Below are positions 7,394-16,740 of a stretch of DNA of 57,738 nucleotides, in pieces. The stretch lies in assembly GCA_944324435.1 (NCBI GenBank), contig CALUWH010000013.1, positions 1 through 57,738 of the forward strand. The letters are read 5' to 3'. This stretch comes from Candidatus Gastranaerophilales bacterium (GTDB lineage: Bacteria; Cyanobacteriota; Vampirovibrionia; Gastranaerophilales; Gastranaerophilaceae). Below the pieces are notes generated by a model. It was not told where the DNA came from. It did no database searches and saw only the letters and a list, made by a program, of their open reading frames with translations. Position 1 is the first letter of the stretch, and every line of letters starts with the position of its first letter. A program made the position numbers and the translations under genes.

Positions 7394-10300
7394 ATGAAAA
7401 AGTTTTTAAAAATATTTGGATTTGTTATTTTGGGATTTATTGCTTTGCTGTATCTGGCTTTTTTGTTTGTATTGCCTAATGTTGTTGATTTAAATCAATA
7501 CAAACCTCTGGCCCAAAAACTTGCCAAGGAACAAACCGGATTAAGTATTGATTTTGAAAACCCTAAAATCATTACAACGCCGCTTCTGGGAGCTGGAATT
7601 AAGACCGACAAAATAAGCGTTAAAATGCCGGATGAATCAATACTATTCTCGGCAGACAGCTTAAAAACACGGATTTCTATTCCGAGCCTGTTTCTTCTAA
7701 CGGTTAAGGTTTCCTGTCTGGAAATCGAAAAACCGTTTGTTAACCTTGAAATTGTTAATGATGAAAACTTTAAAATCTCAAAACTTATTGAACATATACT
7801 TAATGCAGGAAAAGAGCAGAAACTTGTTGCTAAAAAGCAGACTGCAGAAGCAGAAGCAAGAAGATTTACATTTGACCCTGCCTGGATAAGGATTAAGGTT
7901 CCAAATGCAAAACTACACAATTACAGAATTTTAGTCAATGATTTAAAATCAGACCACTATTTGGATTTGCATGGTGAAGAATTATCTGCAGGATATTTTA
8001 ACGGAAAAACCGCTAAACTTAAAACTTATGCGGAATTATTCAGTGATGAAAACAGAAATATAACTGCTGATATAGATATTAATACATTCCTTCCGAAACA
8101 AAAACCTAAGTTGGACGAAGAAGATGATCCGGCAGAGAGAATTGATCTTCCGTTCGTTAACCCTGTTACTATGTACAGGAATTATGATTTAAAAGCTAAT
8201 CTTGATACAAAACTTCGTGTAAGAAACCATAACGGTGATTTAACTTCATACGGTCATTTTTATATTGACGGTGTTACCCTGAAAGTGTCTCAACTGCAGC
8301 TTCCTGTAAGTTACATTAAAGCAGATACTTTCGGCTCAAACGTAACTTTGGATACAAATATTTATGCTGCAAAAGACCAGAATATTCAGCTTTTGGGCAA
8401 ATTAAATTACGGCCGTCATCCTAAAATGGATATGGATATTAAAAGCGGAAAAATCCAATTTAATGATTTAGTAATCCTTGCCAAAGGGTTTATGGATTCT
8501 TTGCATATAAAAAATGAACTTTCCGCAATCAAGGCTGAAGGGTATATTCAGGCTGACAGTTATATAAAAACAAACTTTAAAAAACTGACTTCCACAGGCT
8601 CAATTATTGTAAAAGACGGCGGTGTGAGTGTTAGAAACCTCGGTAAAGTCTTATCAGACGCTAATATAAATATTCTTTTAGATAACAATGTTTTACAAAT
8701 CAAAGATTCCAGTCTGCTGGTAAGTAATTCAAAAGTTAATCTTGACGGAAAAATTGATGAAAAATCAATTGCGGATATTACAATGAAGGCGGAAAAGCTT
8801 CCGCTACCGGTATTATTCAATGCGTTTGCACCCGGGAAAATCAGAGAAGCGTATAACTTCCAATCCGGCGACGCAGCAATTGATATGGCATTAAAAGGAA
8901 AGCTCAAAGAAGCTGTAGCAGCTATGCAATTCGGGCTTTATAACTTTAATCTTTCGGATAGAAAAAATAACTTTGTTTTAACAAATAACAAATTGAGCGG
9001 AGAATTTTTCTGCGATGCAAAAAATCTGACCGGCAAAATTAATAATGAAGAATTTGCAATAAGGCTTCCAAAAACAGGTTCAAAAATCTCTGTTCCGAAG
9101 GTTGATGTAGAAATTGCGGATAATAATATAAATATTAAGGAAAATACTCTGCTATTGAACGATAAATCCTCAATAAAATATTCAGGTTCTGTTGTTGATT
9201 ATAATAAGTTAGAACAGATTAATTTTATTGCTCAGGGAAATGTCAGCACGGACGATTTAATCAAGCTTATAGGAGCGGAATTAAAACCGTTTATTCACTC
9301 TAAAGGGACAATCCCTGTAAAATTGACAGTGGAAGGAGATGGGAAAAAGCAAACCCTTTTTGTTCAGGCGCTTTCTAATAAAGAAAACTTTATCACACCT
9401 GTTGACTTTACAATTCTGAACGGTAAGAACACATCTTTGCAGTCTGTAATTGATTTCAAGCCTAACAGAATCAAGATAAAGAAAACAGGGTTATTTACCC
9501 GCAGCGTAAGTGTTGACGAGGACGGAAACGAAGTCGTTAACCTCAATGAAATATTAGGAGTAGACGGTACAATCGAGGGTAACAGAATTAACCTTATCAA
9601 AATCACAATGCCTCAGGATTTGAGGGGTAAAATTTATGTATTCCCCAAATCTGAATTCACTTTGAGGGGAAGGGCATTTATTTTTGGCGAATCTTTTGCT
9701 CCGAGAATGAGAGGCGGATTCAACCTAAGCGGAGTTTCAATTCCGGAGCTTCTTCTTACACTTAGAGAAGCTAACCTCCAGTTTAGAAGTCATGCTGCGG
9801 ATTTAGAGGTAAAAGATTTAATATTGAATGAATCTGATATCCAATCAAAAATAAATTTAAGCCTGATTCCGTCAGAGATTATGAATATAAAAAATGTAGA
9901 TGTAACATCAAGATACTTGAATGTTGATAAATTAATGCAGGTTGTCGAACGCGCAATGAGATATGTTCCGAAAAGCTCAAGCGCTGCAGCCCCAGCATCT
10001 TCAGCAGCTCCGGCAGATATTCCTGTATCAGTTCAGGACGGCTCTATTGATTTTGCAAGAATTATATCCGGAAAAATTGATATAAGAAATACAACCGGAA
10101 AAATTTCTCTTGCAAAAAATGTTTTCTATCTGAGAAACCTCAGAACAAATATTTTTAAAGGGCAGGTCAACGGCAATATCTCTATGAATCTTATCTCAAG
10201 CCTTCTTGATATTCATGTTCGCGGACAGAATGTGGATGTTAACAAAGCCCTTATGGACGCTGCCGGCATGAAAGATACTTTGAGCGGAACAGCAAAATTC

Positions 10301-11086
10301 AACGCGGATATTTCGCTTAAAGGTACAACTTATGAAGAACAGATGAGAAGCCTCAAGGGAGATGTTGATTTTGATATCAAAGACGGTCAATTCGGGCCGT
10401 TCGGCAAGCTGGAAAACCTTATCATCGCAGAAAATATAAGAGAATCTCAATTCTTCCAGACAGCCCTGGGCGGAATCATAAGCGGACTTACGACAATAGA
10501 TACAACACACTTTGCGGAACTCAAAGGTACAATAAGCTTTGAAAACGGTATTTGTCATATAGACCCGATAACATCACTCGGAGATATTTTGAGCTTGCAC
10601 ATTTTCGGCGATTTTGACCTTTTGAGAAACTATGCTGATATGAAGGTAAGAGCAAGAATGGCATCTTTGATATCAAATCTTTTAGGGCCGATAGGTGCAA
10701 TTAACCCTGCAAACCTCATAAACAGCGCTGCAAGCCTTAATATAGTAACGGCAAAAGCATTCTCTATATTCTGCGAAATGATTCCGGAAGATGAGATGAG
10801 TACAATTCCAAGCTTTGCAAACAGTTATGTTGATAATGCTGCTACCAAATTCCAGCTTGTTGTAAGAGGTGATGCGGCTAAACCGCTTTCACTCATCAAA
10901 TCATTCAAATGGCTTGCAACAACAACCGAATACCAAAATGCGGTCGATTATGTTAACTCAATACCTGAGCCGGTTGAAGGAAGTGAAGCAACGACGATAG
11001 AAGAAGTTGTTCAGGAAGTTGAAGCTGAAAAGAAAACAGTTAAATATAAGCTGAAACGCTTGTTCAAAAAAGAGGATGAGGAATAG
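7394..11086 (+). CDS. AsmA-like/YhdP-TamB-type envelope protein (1230 aa)
   Basis: ATG 7394 is chosen over 7349 because GGGGCG precedes it and the -10 overlaps the upstream ATG. An N-terminal membrane anchor (KIFGFVILGFIALLYLAFLF, residues ~6-27) is followed by an AsmA-type segment (NVVDLNQYKPLAQKLAKEQTG). Then come ~1100 residues of beta-rich repeats typical of the long bridge-like lipid transfer proteins of diderm envelopes. Toward the C-terminus an AsmA_2-like part (GTAKFNADISLKGTTYEEQ, then SLKGDVDFDIKDGQFG) is clear. A short Ala/Pro linker lies near residue 870. Such proteins anchor in the inner membrane and span the periplasm, carrying phospholipid toward the outer membrane. The C-terminus is charged (KKEDEE). 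Confidence 0.88.
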   Translation: MKKFLKIFGFVILGFIALLYLAFLFVLPNVVDLNQYKPLAQKLAKEQTGLSIDFENPKIITTPLLGAGIKTDKISVKMPDESILFSADSLKTRISIPSLFLLTVKVSCLEIEKPFVNLEIVNDENFKISKLIEHILNAGKEQKLVAKKQTAEAEARRFTFDPAWIRIKVPNAKLHNYRILVNDLKSDHYLDLHGEELSAGYFNGKTAKLKTYAELFSDENRNITADIDINTFLPKQKPKLDEEDDPAERIDLPFVNPVTMYRNYDLKANLDTKLRVRNHNGDLTSYGHFYIDGVTLKVSQLQLPVSYIKADTFGSNVTLDTNIYAAKDQNIQLLGKLNYGRHPKMDMDIKSGKIQFNDLVILAKGFMDSLHIKNELSAIKAEGYIQADSYIKTNFKKLTSTGSIIVKDGGVSVRNLGKVLSDANINILLDNNVLQIKDSSLLVSNSKVNLDGKIDEKSIADITMKAEKLPLPVLFNAFAPGKIREAYNFQSGDAAIDMALKGKLKEAVAAMQFGLYNFNLSDRKNNFVLTNNKLSGEFFCDAKNLTGKINNEEFAIRLPKTGSKISVPKVDVEIADNNINIKENTLLLNDKSSIKYSGSVVDYNKLEQINFIAQGNVSTDDLIKLIGAELKPFIHSKGTIPVKLTVEGDGKKQTLFVQALSNKENFITPVDFTILNGKNTSLQSVIDFKPNRIKIKKTGLFTRSVSVDEDGNEVVNLNEILGVDGTIEGNRINLIKITMPQDLRGKIYVFPKSEFTLRGRAFIFGESFAPRMRGGFNLSGVSIPELLLTLREANLQFRSHAADLEVKDLILNESDIQSKINLSLIPSEIMNIKNVDVTSRYLNVDKLMQVVERAMRYVPKSSSAAAPASSAAPADIPVSVQDGSIDFARIISGKIDIRNTTGKISLAKNVFYLRNLRTNIFKGQVNGNISMNLISSLLDIHVRGQNVDVNKALMDAAGMKDTLSGTAKFNADISLKGTTYEEQMRSLKGDVDFDIKDGQFGPFGKLENLIIAENIRESQFFQTALGGIISGLTTIDTTHFAELKGTISFENGICHIDPITSLGDILSLHIFGDFDLLRNYADMKVRARMASLISNLLGPIGAINPANLINSAASLNIVTAKAFSIFCEMIPEDEMSTIPSFANSYVDNAATKFQLVVRGDAAKPLSLIKSFKWLATTTEYQNAVDYVNSIPEPVEGSEATTIEEVVQEVEAEKKTVKYKLKRLFKKEDEE

Positions 11087-11142
11087 AGTTGAAAAATAAC
11101 AAAAGCTTATTAATTATAATGCTCGCAAAACAAGCTCCCCTC

Positions 11143-11171
11143 TTTACAAAGTTTCAATTTTTTAATAATAT
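11143..11171 (+). promoter_or_regulatory. Promoter of the pyrH-frr-cdsA-rnc operon
   Basis: TTTACA (11143-11148), 17-bp spacer, TAATAT (11166-11171). The same hexamers and spacing occur at 22698-22726. Predicted start is near 11178, giving a short leader that includes AAGGAGAGG (11178-11186). A second perfect TATAAT at 11115-11120 has a -35-like TTGAAA 20 bp away. Confidence 0.6.
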
Positions 11172-11192
11172 AAATCAAGGAGAGGTATCTTG

Positions 11193-11909
11193 ATGGCTAC
11201 AAAATATAAGCGTGTGTTACTAAAAATCAGCGGCGAAGCCCTCTTAGGCAGCCAGCAGTTTGGGATTGACTATGAACCTGTTGAGATGATAGCCAATGAG
11301 GTTAAGTCCATTTACGACAAAGGTGTTGAAGTTGCTGTTGTAGTTGGCGGCGGTAATATTTTCCGTGGGATGAAAAACAGCGCAAAACTTGGCATGGATC
11401 AGGCTTCCGGGGACTATGTAGGAATGCTTGCAACAGTTATGAACGCGGTTGCACTTCAATGTGCATTAAAAAAAGCCGGCGTGGAATGCCGTGTACAAAC
11501 AGCAATTGCAATGAATCAGATAGCAGAGCCTTATGTCAGACACAGAGCAATAAGACACCTTGAAAAAGGCAGGGTTGTTATTTTTGCCGCAGGAACCGGA
11601 AATCCCTTCTTTACTACGGATACGGCTTCGGCACTCAGAGCTTCTGAAATTGATGCGGAAGTTATGCTTATGGCTAAAAACGGAGTCGACGGAGTTTATG
11701 ACGATGATCCGAAAGTCAACCCGAATGCTAAGAAGCTTGATAATATGTCTTATGATGATATTATAAAAAATGAATTGAAAGTTATGGATACTTCTGCCTG
11801 CGCTTTGTGTAAACAAAATAAAATACCGATTATAGTATTTGACTTTAAAGCAAAAGGCAGTCTTGCAAAAATTATGGACGGAGAAACCGTCGGTACGTAC
11901 GTAAGTTAG
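11193..11909 (+). CDS. pyrH: UMP kinase (uridylate kinase)
   Basis: 238 residues. ATG 11193 is preferred over the adjacent TTG 11190; AAGGAGAGG lies 6 nt upstream. Amino-acid-kinase family motifs: KISGEALLG (phosphate loop), [11 protein letters not shown], and [15 protein letters not shown] near the ATP site. The length matches bacterial PyrH. It phosphorylates UMP to UDP, feeding pyrimidine nucleotide synthesis, as a cytosolic hexamer. It is first in a run with frr (19-nt gap), cdsA and rnc; pyrH-frr-cdsA is a very common bacterial order. Confidence 0.98.
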   Translation: MATKYKRVLLKISGEALLGSQQFGIDYEPVEMIANEVKSIYDKGVEVAVVVGGGNIFRGMKNSAKLGMDQASGDYVGMLATVMNAVALQCALKKAGVECRVQTAIAMNQIAEPYVRHRAIRHLEKGRVVIFAAGTGNPFFTTDTASALRASEIDAEVMLMAKNGVDGVYDDDPKVNPNAKKLDNMSYDDIIKNELKVMDTSACALCKQNKIPIIVFDFKAKGSLAKIMDGETVGTYVS

Positions 11910-11928
11910 TATAATAAAGGAGAAAATT

Positions 11929-12495
11929 ATGTCAGAAGCTCTTGAAGAGATGTATTTATTTGGCGAAGAGAAGATGGAAAAAGCAATAGCTCAAATGAAA
12001 AGAGAATTTGCTTCAGTACGTACCGGACGCGCAAATCCGGGTGTTTTAGACAGAGTCGTCGTAGATTATTATGGAGCTCCGACTCCTATCAGACAAATGG
12101 CCCAGGTTAGTGTAAGCGAAGGTACAAGCCTTGTGATTACGCCTTTTGATAAAAGTATTATGAAGGAAGTTGAAAAGGCTATTATAAAAGCTGAACTTGG
12201 CGTTGCACCAAATAACGACGGTGTTTGTATCAGATTGAACTTTCCGCCCCTGACTGAGGAGAGAAGAAAAGAAACAGCTAAAGAAGTAAAAAAATACGGT
12301 GAAGATGCAAAAGTAGCAATCAGAAACGTTAGACGCGATATGGTTGATTCTTTAAAGAAAATTGAAAAAGATGAAAATCTTCCCGAAGACGTAGCAAAAG
12401 ATAATCAGGATAAGATTCAAAAGTTAACAGACAAGTATGTAGGTATGATTGATTCTCTTGTTGCAGAGAAAGAGAAAGAGGTTTTAACTGTATAA
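11929..12495 (+). CDS. frr: Ribosome recycling factor
   Basis: 188 residues, the normal size. The SD sequence AAAGGAG is 8 nt before ATG 11929. Diagnostic segments are REFASVRTGRANPGVLD near residue 30, VDYYGAPTPIRQMA, and RRKETAKEVKKYGEDAKVAIRNVRRD in the helical tail. With EF-G it splits post-termination 70S ribosomes. The stop codon shares one base with the cdsA start, indicating translational coupling. Confidence 0.98.
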   Translation: MSEALEEMYLFGEEKMEKAIAQMKREFASVRTGRANPGVLDRVVVDYYGAPTPIRQMAQVSVSEGTSLVITPFDKSIMKEVEKAIIKAELGVAPNNDGVCIRLNFPPLTEERRKETAKEVKKYGEDAKVAIRNVRRDMVDSLKKIEKDENLPEDVAKDNQDKIQKLTDKYVGMIDSLVAEKEKEVLTV

Positions 12496-13370
12496 TGGCT
12501 TTAAGCAAAAGCATAACAAGACTGCTTACCGGTCTAGTAATTGGTTTTACTGCATTTTTCGCAATTATGTCAGGTGGATTATACCTGGTGGCATTAGTTT
12601 TGGCAATAGTGATACTGGCATCAAAAGAGTACACAACGGTTTTAAGGCATAAAGGTTTTTTGCCAAGCTCTAAAGTTATAATTTTATCAAGCATAATATT
12701 TGCGGCACTTGCGTACTTTAACAGATTTGATTTAGTTGCACTCGCTTTTTCTGCGTGTTCTATTATGGCATTTATGTCGGTTTTATTCCGGGGCAGGCAG
12801 CCATATATAGCCAATGTTGCAACGACAATTCTGGGTTTTGTATATTGCGGCTGGTTTCCTCTGCACCTATTGTTTTTAAGAGATTTAGGCAGTCATCCTG
12901 TTTATAATGGTTTGATTAAACAAAATGTTACGCTGGAAGGAGCTGGATATGCGATAATGCTTTTATTGGCCGTAATCCTGACGGATTCTTTTTGTTATTA
13001 TGTAGGATGTAAGTTTGGCAAACATAAATTATCTAAGGTTATAAGCCCGAATAAAACGATAGAAGGCTCAATTGGCGGTACACTTATGTGTGTCATATTC
13101 TGTTTTTTGTACGGAATGGCGATTCAGCTTCCCTGGTATCATTGTTTAATTTTGGGACTATTGATAGCAGGATTTGCACAAATCGGGGACTTGTGCGAAT
13201 CCATGATTAAGCGCGATGCCGGCGTAAAAGATTCAAGTAGTATCCTCCCGGGGCATGGCGGCTTTTTAGATAGAACTGACAGCTACATTTTAACAATTCC
13301 GGTTGTGCATTATTATTTGTACTTTTTTGTTGTGAATAATTTTGTGGATATATTTAAAGGGCTGTTCTGA
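12495..13370 (+). CDS. cdsA: Phosphatidate cytidylyltransferase
   Basis: 291 residues with about seven or eight hydrophobic segments. The family signature is complete near the C-terminus: QIGDLCESMIKRDAGVKD followed by PGHGGFLDRTDS. SPNKTIEGSIGG precedes it. It makes CDP-diacylglycerol from phosphatidic acid and CTP at the inner membrane, the branch point for phospholipid synthesis. The start overlaps the frr stop by 1 nt (TAATG) and its stop overlaps the rnc start by 1 nt (TGATG). Confidence 0.97.
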   Translation: MALSKSITRLLTGLVIGFTAFFAIMSGGLYLVALVLAIVILASKEYTTVLRHKGFLPSSKVIILSSIIFAALAYFNRFDLVALAFSACSIMAFMSVLFRGRQPYIANVATTILGFVYCGWFPLHLLFLRDLGSHPVYNGLIKQNVTLEGAGYAIMLLLAVILTDSFCYYVGCKFGKHKLSKVISPNKTIEGSIGGTLMCVIFCFLYGMAIQLPWYHCLILGLLIAGFAQIGDLCESMIKRDAGVKDSSSILPGHGGFLDRTDSYILTIPVVHYYLYFFVVNNFVDIFKGLF

Positions 13371-14038
13371 TGGATTTTTTGTGTGAAGACAATGAACTTA
13401 TCCAAAAAGCACTGACTCATCCTTCTTATACCAAAGAAAATAATCTCGACGCGCTCGGAAATTACGAAAGGCTGGAGTTCTTCGGTGATTCGGTTTTGAA
13501 ACTTTTTACCTCAAAACTTCTTTATGAGACTTATCCGGAAGCAGAAGAAGGGGAGCTTTCCAAAATTCGTTCAATTCTCGTATCAGACGCAATTCTTTCT
13601 CAAATTGCGGTTAAAATAGGGTTAGATAAAGTCATAAAATTAGGCCCGGCAGAAGAAAAGCAGGGGGGCAGGAAGAGAGAATCAAACCTTGCTTGTTCTC
13701 TGGAAGCTCTTTTAGGGGCGCTTTATTTGAACGGAAAACAGGAAGAGATTGAAAATTTTATCAGAGAGCATATAATGATTTTTGCAGAAGATATTGACAA
13801 GCATTTTGAAAAATATAATGCAAAAGACATATTGCAGCAGTATACACAGGGGGTTAATAAGACGCTTCCTGTATATAGAACTGTTTGTATAAAAGGGCCG
13901 GCACATAAACCTGTTTTTGAGGTAGAAGTGGAGTGGGATGGCAGGGTTATTGCAAACGGCTGCGGCAAGACAAAGAAGGAAGCACAGCAAAATTGTGCTT
14001 TGGAAGCATGCCGGAAACTCGGAGCCATTGTATCCTAA
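13370..14038 (+). CDS. rnc: Ribonuclease III
   Basis: 222 residues. The catalytic signature NYERLEFFGDSVL is at about residue 30. A second acidic helix (SLEALLGALYL) supplies the remaining metal ligands. The C-terminal ~70 residues form a double-stranded-RNA-binding domain (DILQQYTQG, then GKTKKEAQQNCALEAC). It cuts dsRNA during rRNA and mRNA processing. Coupled to cdsA by a 1-nt overlap and last in the operon. Confidence 0.97.
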   Translation: MDFLCEDNELIQKALTHPSYTKENNLDALGNYERLEFFGDSVLKLFTSKLLYETYPEAEEGELSKIRSILVSDAILSQIAVKIGLDKVIKLGPAEEKQGGRKRESNLACSLEALLGALYLNGKQEEIENFIREHIMIFAEDIDKHFEKYNAKDILQQYTQGVNKTLPVYRTVCIKGPAHKPVFEVEVEWDGRVIANGCGKTKKEAQQNCALEACRKLGAIVS

Positions 14039-14088
14039 GAAGTTTTGCGCCATAAAATAACTATGTAGTGTATTTTCTTATCTATTTT

Positions 14089-14097
14089 TGTTATCAT
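14089..14097 (+). promoter_or_regulatory. Extended -10 abutting the sensor kinase ATG
   Basis: TGTTATCAT (14089-14097) ends 6 nt before ATG 14104. No SD and no clear -35. This fits a leaderless transcript and argues against the in-frame GTG at 14068. Confidence 0.45.
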
Positions 14098-14103
14098 AAT
14101 ATT

Positions 14104-16116
14104 ATGACAAAGTTTTTATTGATTAGTGAGGATAGTGAAAAGGAGAGGATTATAAAGGAGGTATTTCCTTCTGATGAGGTTATTGTCTCTGTTGAGGAAA
14201 CTTTGATTTTTGACATATTGAAGGTTGAAGAACCTGATATCGTAATCGTAGACGGTGATATTGATTCATTGGATTTAAAACATATATGCAGAAAGATTAA
14301 ACATTATCCTGTTATTATCCTGCTTATTCTCGGGGAAAAAGAGCATAACAAGGATGTAACGCATAACGCTAACCTGTTTATAAAAATGCCGATTGATAAA
14401 AAGCTTCTTGCAGCAACGGTTGATTCTAGCCTAAAGACAAGGCTTTCGCTTTTGAGAATGGCAAAATCGAATCAGGAACTTGCGCGCAGCCTTTATCAGC
14501 TGAATGTTCTTTATAACACAAGTTCACAGTTAGCAGGAACCCTGGATAAGGATAAGCTTATCAAAATCATGATAGAGGGGATCGAAAAGTCTTTGAATTT
14601 TGAGCTTTCGTGCACATTGATGTTCCGCTCCGAGCGCGAACCTGTTTTGATAATCAATTCGCTTTACAAAGTTTCGGACAGATTGTTGGAAGCGCTGAAA
14701 CTCAGAGCAATTTTGAGCTACAAATCTCTTTTAAGCGACCCGCCGTTTGATATTAAAATCGGGAACTTAAAAATAGAAAAGAATATCAAGCATAATATTC
14801 AGGAGTATGATTTCTCCGTACTCAGATTTGATAATATGTTTGCACCAATCAGTTTGAATGACGAGTTTTTCGGGTTTACGGAAATTTACAGAGAAAAACC
14901 TTTTTCGACGGAGGATGCAACTTGTTTTCAAACTCTTGTGCAGCAGGTTACCATACCGCTTCAGAGTGCGTCTTTTACTCAGGAGCTAAAAGCTACGAAC
15001 AGAAAACTCGAAAAGCTTGAACGGCTTAAATCGGAATTCATCTCTATTGTTTCTCACGAACTTAGAACGCCTTTAACCGCAATAAAAAACGCTATGGATA
15101 TTATCTTGAGCGGAAAAGCCGGCGATATGACCGAGAATATTGAAAAATTTGTCTCAATGGGGAAACGTAATGCAATAAGGCTTTCGGGGATTATTAACGA
15201 CTTGCTGGATATTTCAAAAATCGAAGCTGGAAAAATGGATTTCAAATTTGAGCTTATCCATATTGAGCCTGTAATTGAGTATGTGAAGAATAATTTAACC
15301 GAGGTCGCTAAAGAGAAGAATCTTACAATAAAATATACACCGTCAGGAGATGATGTTGAAATTTACGGTGATTCAAACAGGCTGGAGCAGGTATTAACCA
15401 ACCTTGTTTCTAACGCGATTAAGTTCACTCCGGACGCAGGTGAGATTGATATAACTTCAAAGGTCGTTAATGCAAGAGAGCTTCAATATGATCACTGTTT
15501 TGAGGATGATATTAAGAAGCTGCAGGGCAATTATCTTCAGGTCTGCGTGGAAGACCATGGTATCGGGATTGAGCGCAAGGATTTAAACCATGTATTCGAC
15601 AAGTTTGCGCAGATAGAAAATTCTCTTTCCAGAAAAGTCGGCGGTTCAGGCTTGGGGCTTCCGATTGCAAGACAGCTTATGGAATCTCATAACGGCGCTA
15701 TCTGGTGTGACAGCGAGATTAATAAAGGCTCAAGATTCTATTTTGTAATCCCTGTTGCAAATGATAAGAGCAACTTTGTCATGATTAAAAAGCAGCTTAT
15801 TCAAAAAGCGCGTTCTAACGGTACGACACTTGCGGTTATTAAGATTAAGTCCACAAATGACGTTATTGAAAACTTGATGAAAGAAAACAATTTATTAAAC
15901 AAAACATACATGGCAAATTCGCTAATAGAAAAAGACGGTTCAATGACGTCGCTCTCGTTGATTCTTATGGATGGTGACAAACCTTCTGCGGAATTTTTGA
16001 AGAAGAAAATAGATTCGGTTGTTGAGCAGAACAAGGATTTGTACGGAGAATGTGATATAATGTATTCATACGAAATTGAAGGAGATACACATGAAAAAGA
16101 TTCTTATAGTAGATGA
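14104..16116 (+). CDS. Hybrid-type sensor histidine kinase (REC-like, GAF-like, HisKA, HATPase)
   Basis: 670 residues. Residues 1-~115 look like a receiver domain (VIVDGD acceptor strand, IKMPIDKK for the conserved Lys). Residues ~130-300 look like a GAF sensor. HisKA has SHELRTPLTAIK with phospho-His at residue 318. HATPase_c shows the N box (LTNLVSNAIKFTP), VEDHGIGIE and GGSGLGL. There is no membrane segment, so it is a cytosolic sensor. About 110 residues follow the ATPase domain and match nothing I recognise; their end overlaps the next gene by 26 nt. It should phosphorylate the receiver protein encoded immediately downstream. Confidence 0.93.
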   Translation: MTKFLLISEDSEKERIIKEVFPSDEVIVSVEETLIFDILKVEEPDIVIVDGDIDSLDLKHICRKIKHYPVIILLILGEKEHNKDVTHNANLFIKMPIDKKLLAATVDSSLKTRLSLLRMAKSNQELARSLYQLNVLYNTSSQLAGTLDKDKLIKIMIEGIEKSLNFELSCTLMFRSEREPVLIINSLYKVSDRLLEALKLRAILSYKSLLSDPPFDIKIGNLKIEKNIKHNIQEYDFSVLRFDNMFAPISLNDEFFGFTEIYREKPFSTEDATCFQTLVQQVTIPLQSASFTQELKATNRKLEKLERLKSEFISIVSHELRTPLTAIKNAMDIILSGKAGDMTENIEKFVSMGKRNAIRLSGIINDLLDISKIEAGKMDFKFELIHIEPVIEYVKNNLTEVAKEKNLTIKYTPSGDDVEIYGDSNRLEQVLTNLVSNAIKFTPDAGEIDITSKVVNARELQYDHCFEDDIKKLQGNYLQVCVEDHGIGIERKDLNHVFDKFAQIENSLSRKVGGSGLGLPIARQLMESHNGAIWCDSEINKGSRFYFVIPVANDKSNFVMIKKQLIQKARSNGTTLAVIKIKSTNDVIENLMKENNLLNKTYMANSLIEKDGSMTSLSLILMDGDKPSAEFLKKKIDSVVEQNKDLYGECDIMYSYEIEGDTHEKDSYSR

Positions 16117-16468
16117 TGAGCAGGATATTGTAGAAAGCCTCAAATTCGTTCTGGAAGTTTCGGGATTCGTGTGTTATACCGCGTATAACGGCGAGGACGG
16201 TTTGAAGCTGGCAAAAGAAATCATGCCGGATTTGATTATTCTTGATGTTATGATGCCGAAGATTAACGGATACAAAATAAGCAGACTTCTCAAGTATGAT
16301 AACAAATACAAAGATATTCCGATAATAATGGTAACTGCGCGCTCCCAGCTTGAGGATAAAATGATTGGGGAAGAAACCGGGGTTAATGAATATATTACAA
16401 AGCCGTTTGAGCTTGATGATATAGTCAAGAAGGTTCAGGAATATCTGGGAGAATCGGGAGAGGCTTAG
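16091..16468 (+). CDS. Receiver-only (CheY-like) response regulator
   Basis: 125 residues, starting at ATG 16091 with GAAGGAGA upstream; an in-frame TTG at 16076 is less likely. All receiver landmarks are present: DDE acidic pair near residue 8, phospho-acceptor Asp in LIILDVMMPK, Thr in MVTAR and Lys in ITKPFELDDI. There is no output domain, so it acts by protein contact or phosphotransfer, and the target is not evident. The gene starts inside the end of the kinase gene, so kinase and regulator are translationally coupled. A repeat-filled gap and a degenerate PilB-like ATPase follow. Confidence 0.95.
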   Translation: MKKILIVDDEQDIVESLKFVLEVSGFVCYTAYNGEDGLKLAKEIMPDLIILDVMMPKINGYKISRLLKYDNKYKDIPIIMVTARSQLEDKMIGEETGVNEYITKPFELDDIVKKVQEYLGESGEA

Positions 16469-16545
16469 GTAGTTGAGGGGTTGAGAAGTTGAGGAGAAGT
16501 TATAAAGGGTTGATAAGTTGAAAGGTTGAACAGTGGAAAAGTTGT
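16469..16545 (+). repeat. Degenerate GTTGA-rich direct repeats
   Basis: AGTTGA or GGTTGA recurs about every 8-11 nt just after the receiver gene stop (seven or more copies). The motif reappears once near 53330 (GGGTTGAGAAG). No hairpin or coding potential. Farther along the same gap, at 16685-16720, CTTCAC-type hexamers recur several times. Confidence 0.6.
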
Positions 16546-16557
16546 TAAAATTAAAAT

Positions 16558-16634
16558 GTCATGCTGAACTTTTTTCAATATGCGGAGTAGTTTATCGTCT
16601 CATTGCCAAGTTTTATTTACCCCTTCAGCATCTT
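16558..16634 (+). repeat. Dispersed intergenic repeat, copy 1
   Basis: This 77-nt stretch is the same element as 56324-56400; by eye 65 of 77 positions match without gaps. Both are noncoding and contain TTTTTCAATATGCGGA and ATTTACCCCTTCAG. In this copy ATGCTGAA near the left end is the inverse of TTCAGCAT near the right end, so the transcript could fold into one long hairpin. Confidence 0.85.
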
Positions 16635-16653
16635 ACCAGAAATCAAGGTTATT

Positions 16654-16673
16654 GTTGGGCAGGTATGCCCAAC
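16654..16673. other. Perfect 8-bp hairpin after dispersed repeat
   Basis: GTTGGGCA (16654-16661), loop GGTA, TGCCCAAC (16666-16673). It lies 20 nt after repeat copy 1. The 56324-56400 copy is likewise followed, after ~100 nt, by a small CAGGC/GCCTG hairpin near 56506. No U tract, so not a standard terminator. Confidence 0.7.
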
Positions 16674-16740
16674 CTACTAAACGAACCCTTCACGCTTCAC
16701 GCCTCACACTTCACTCTTCACAAGCAAAAAAAGGAAACAA

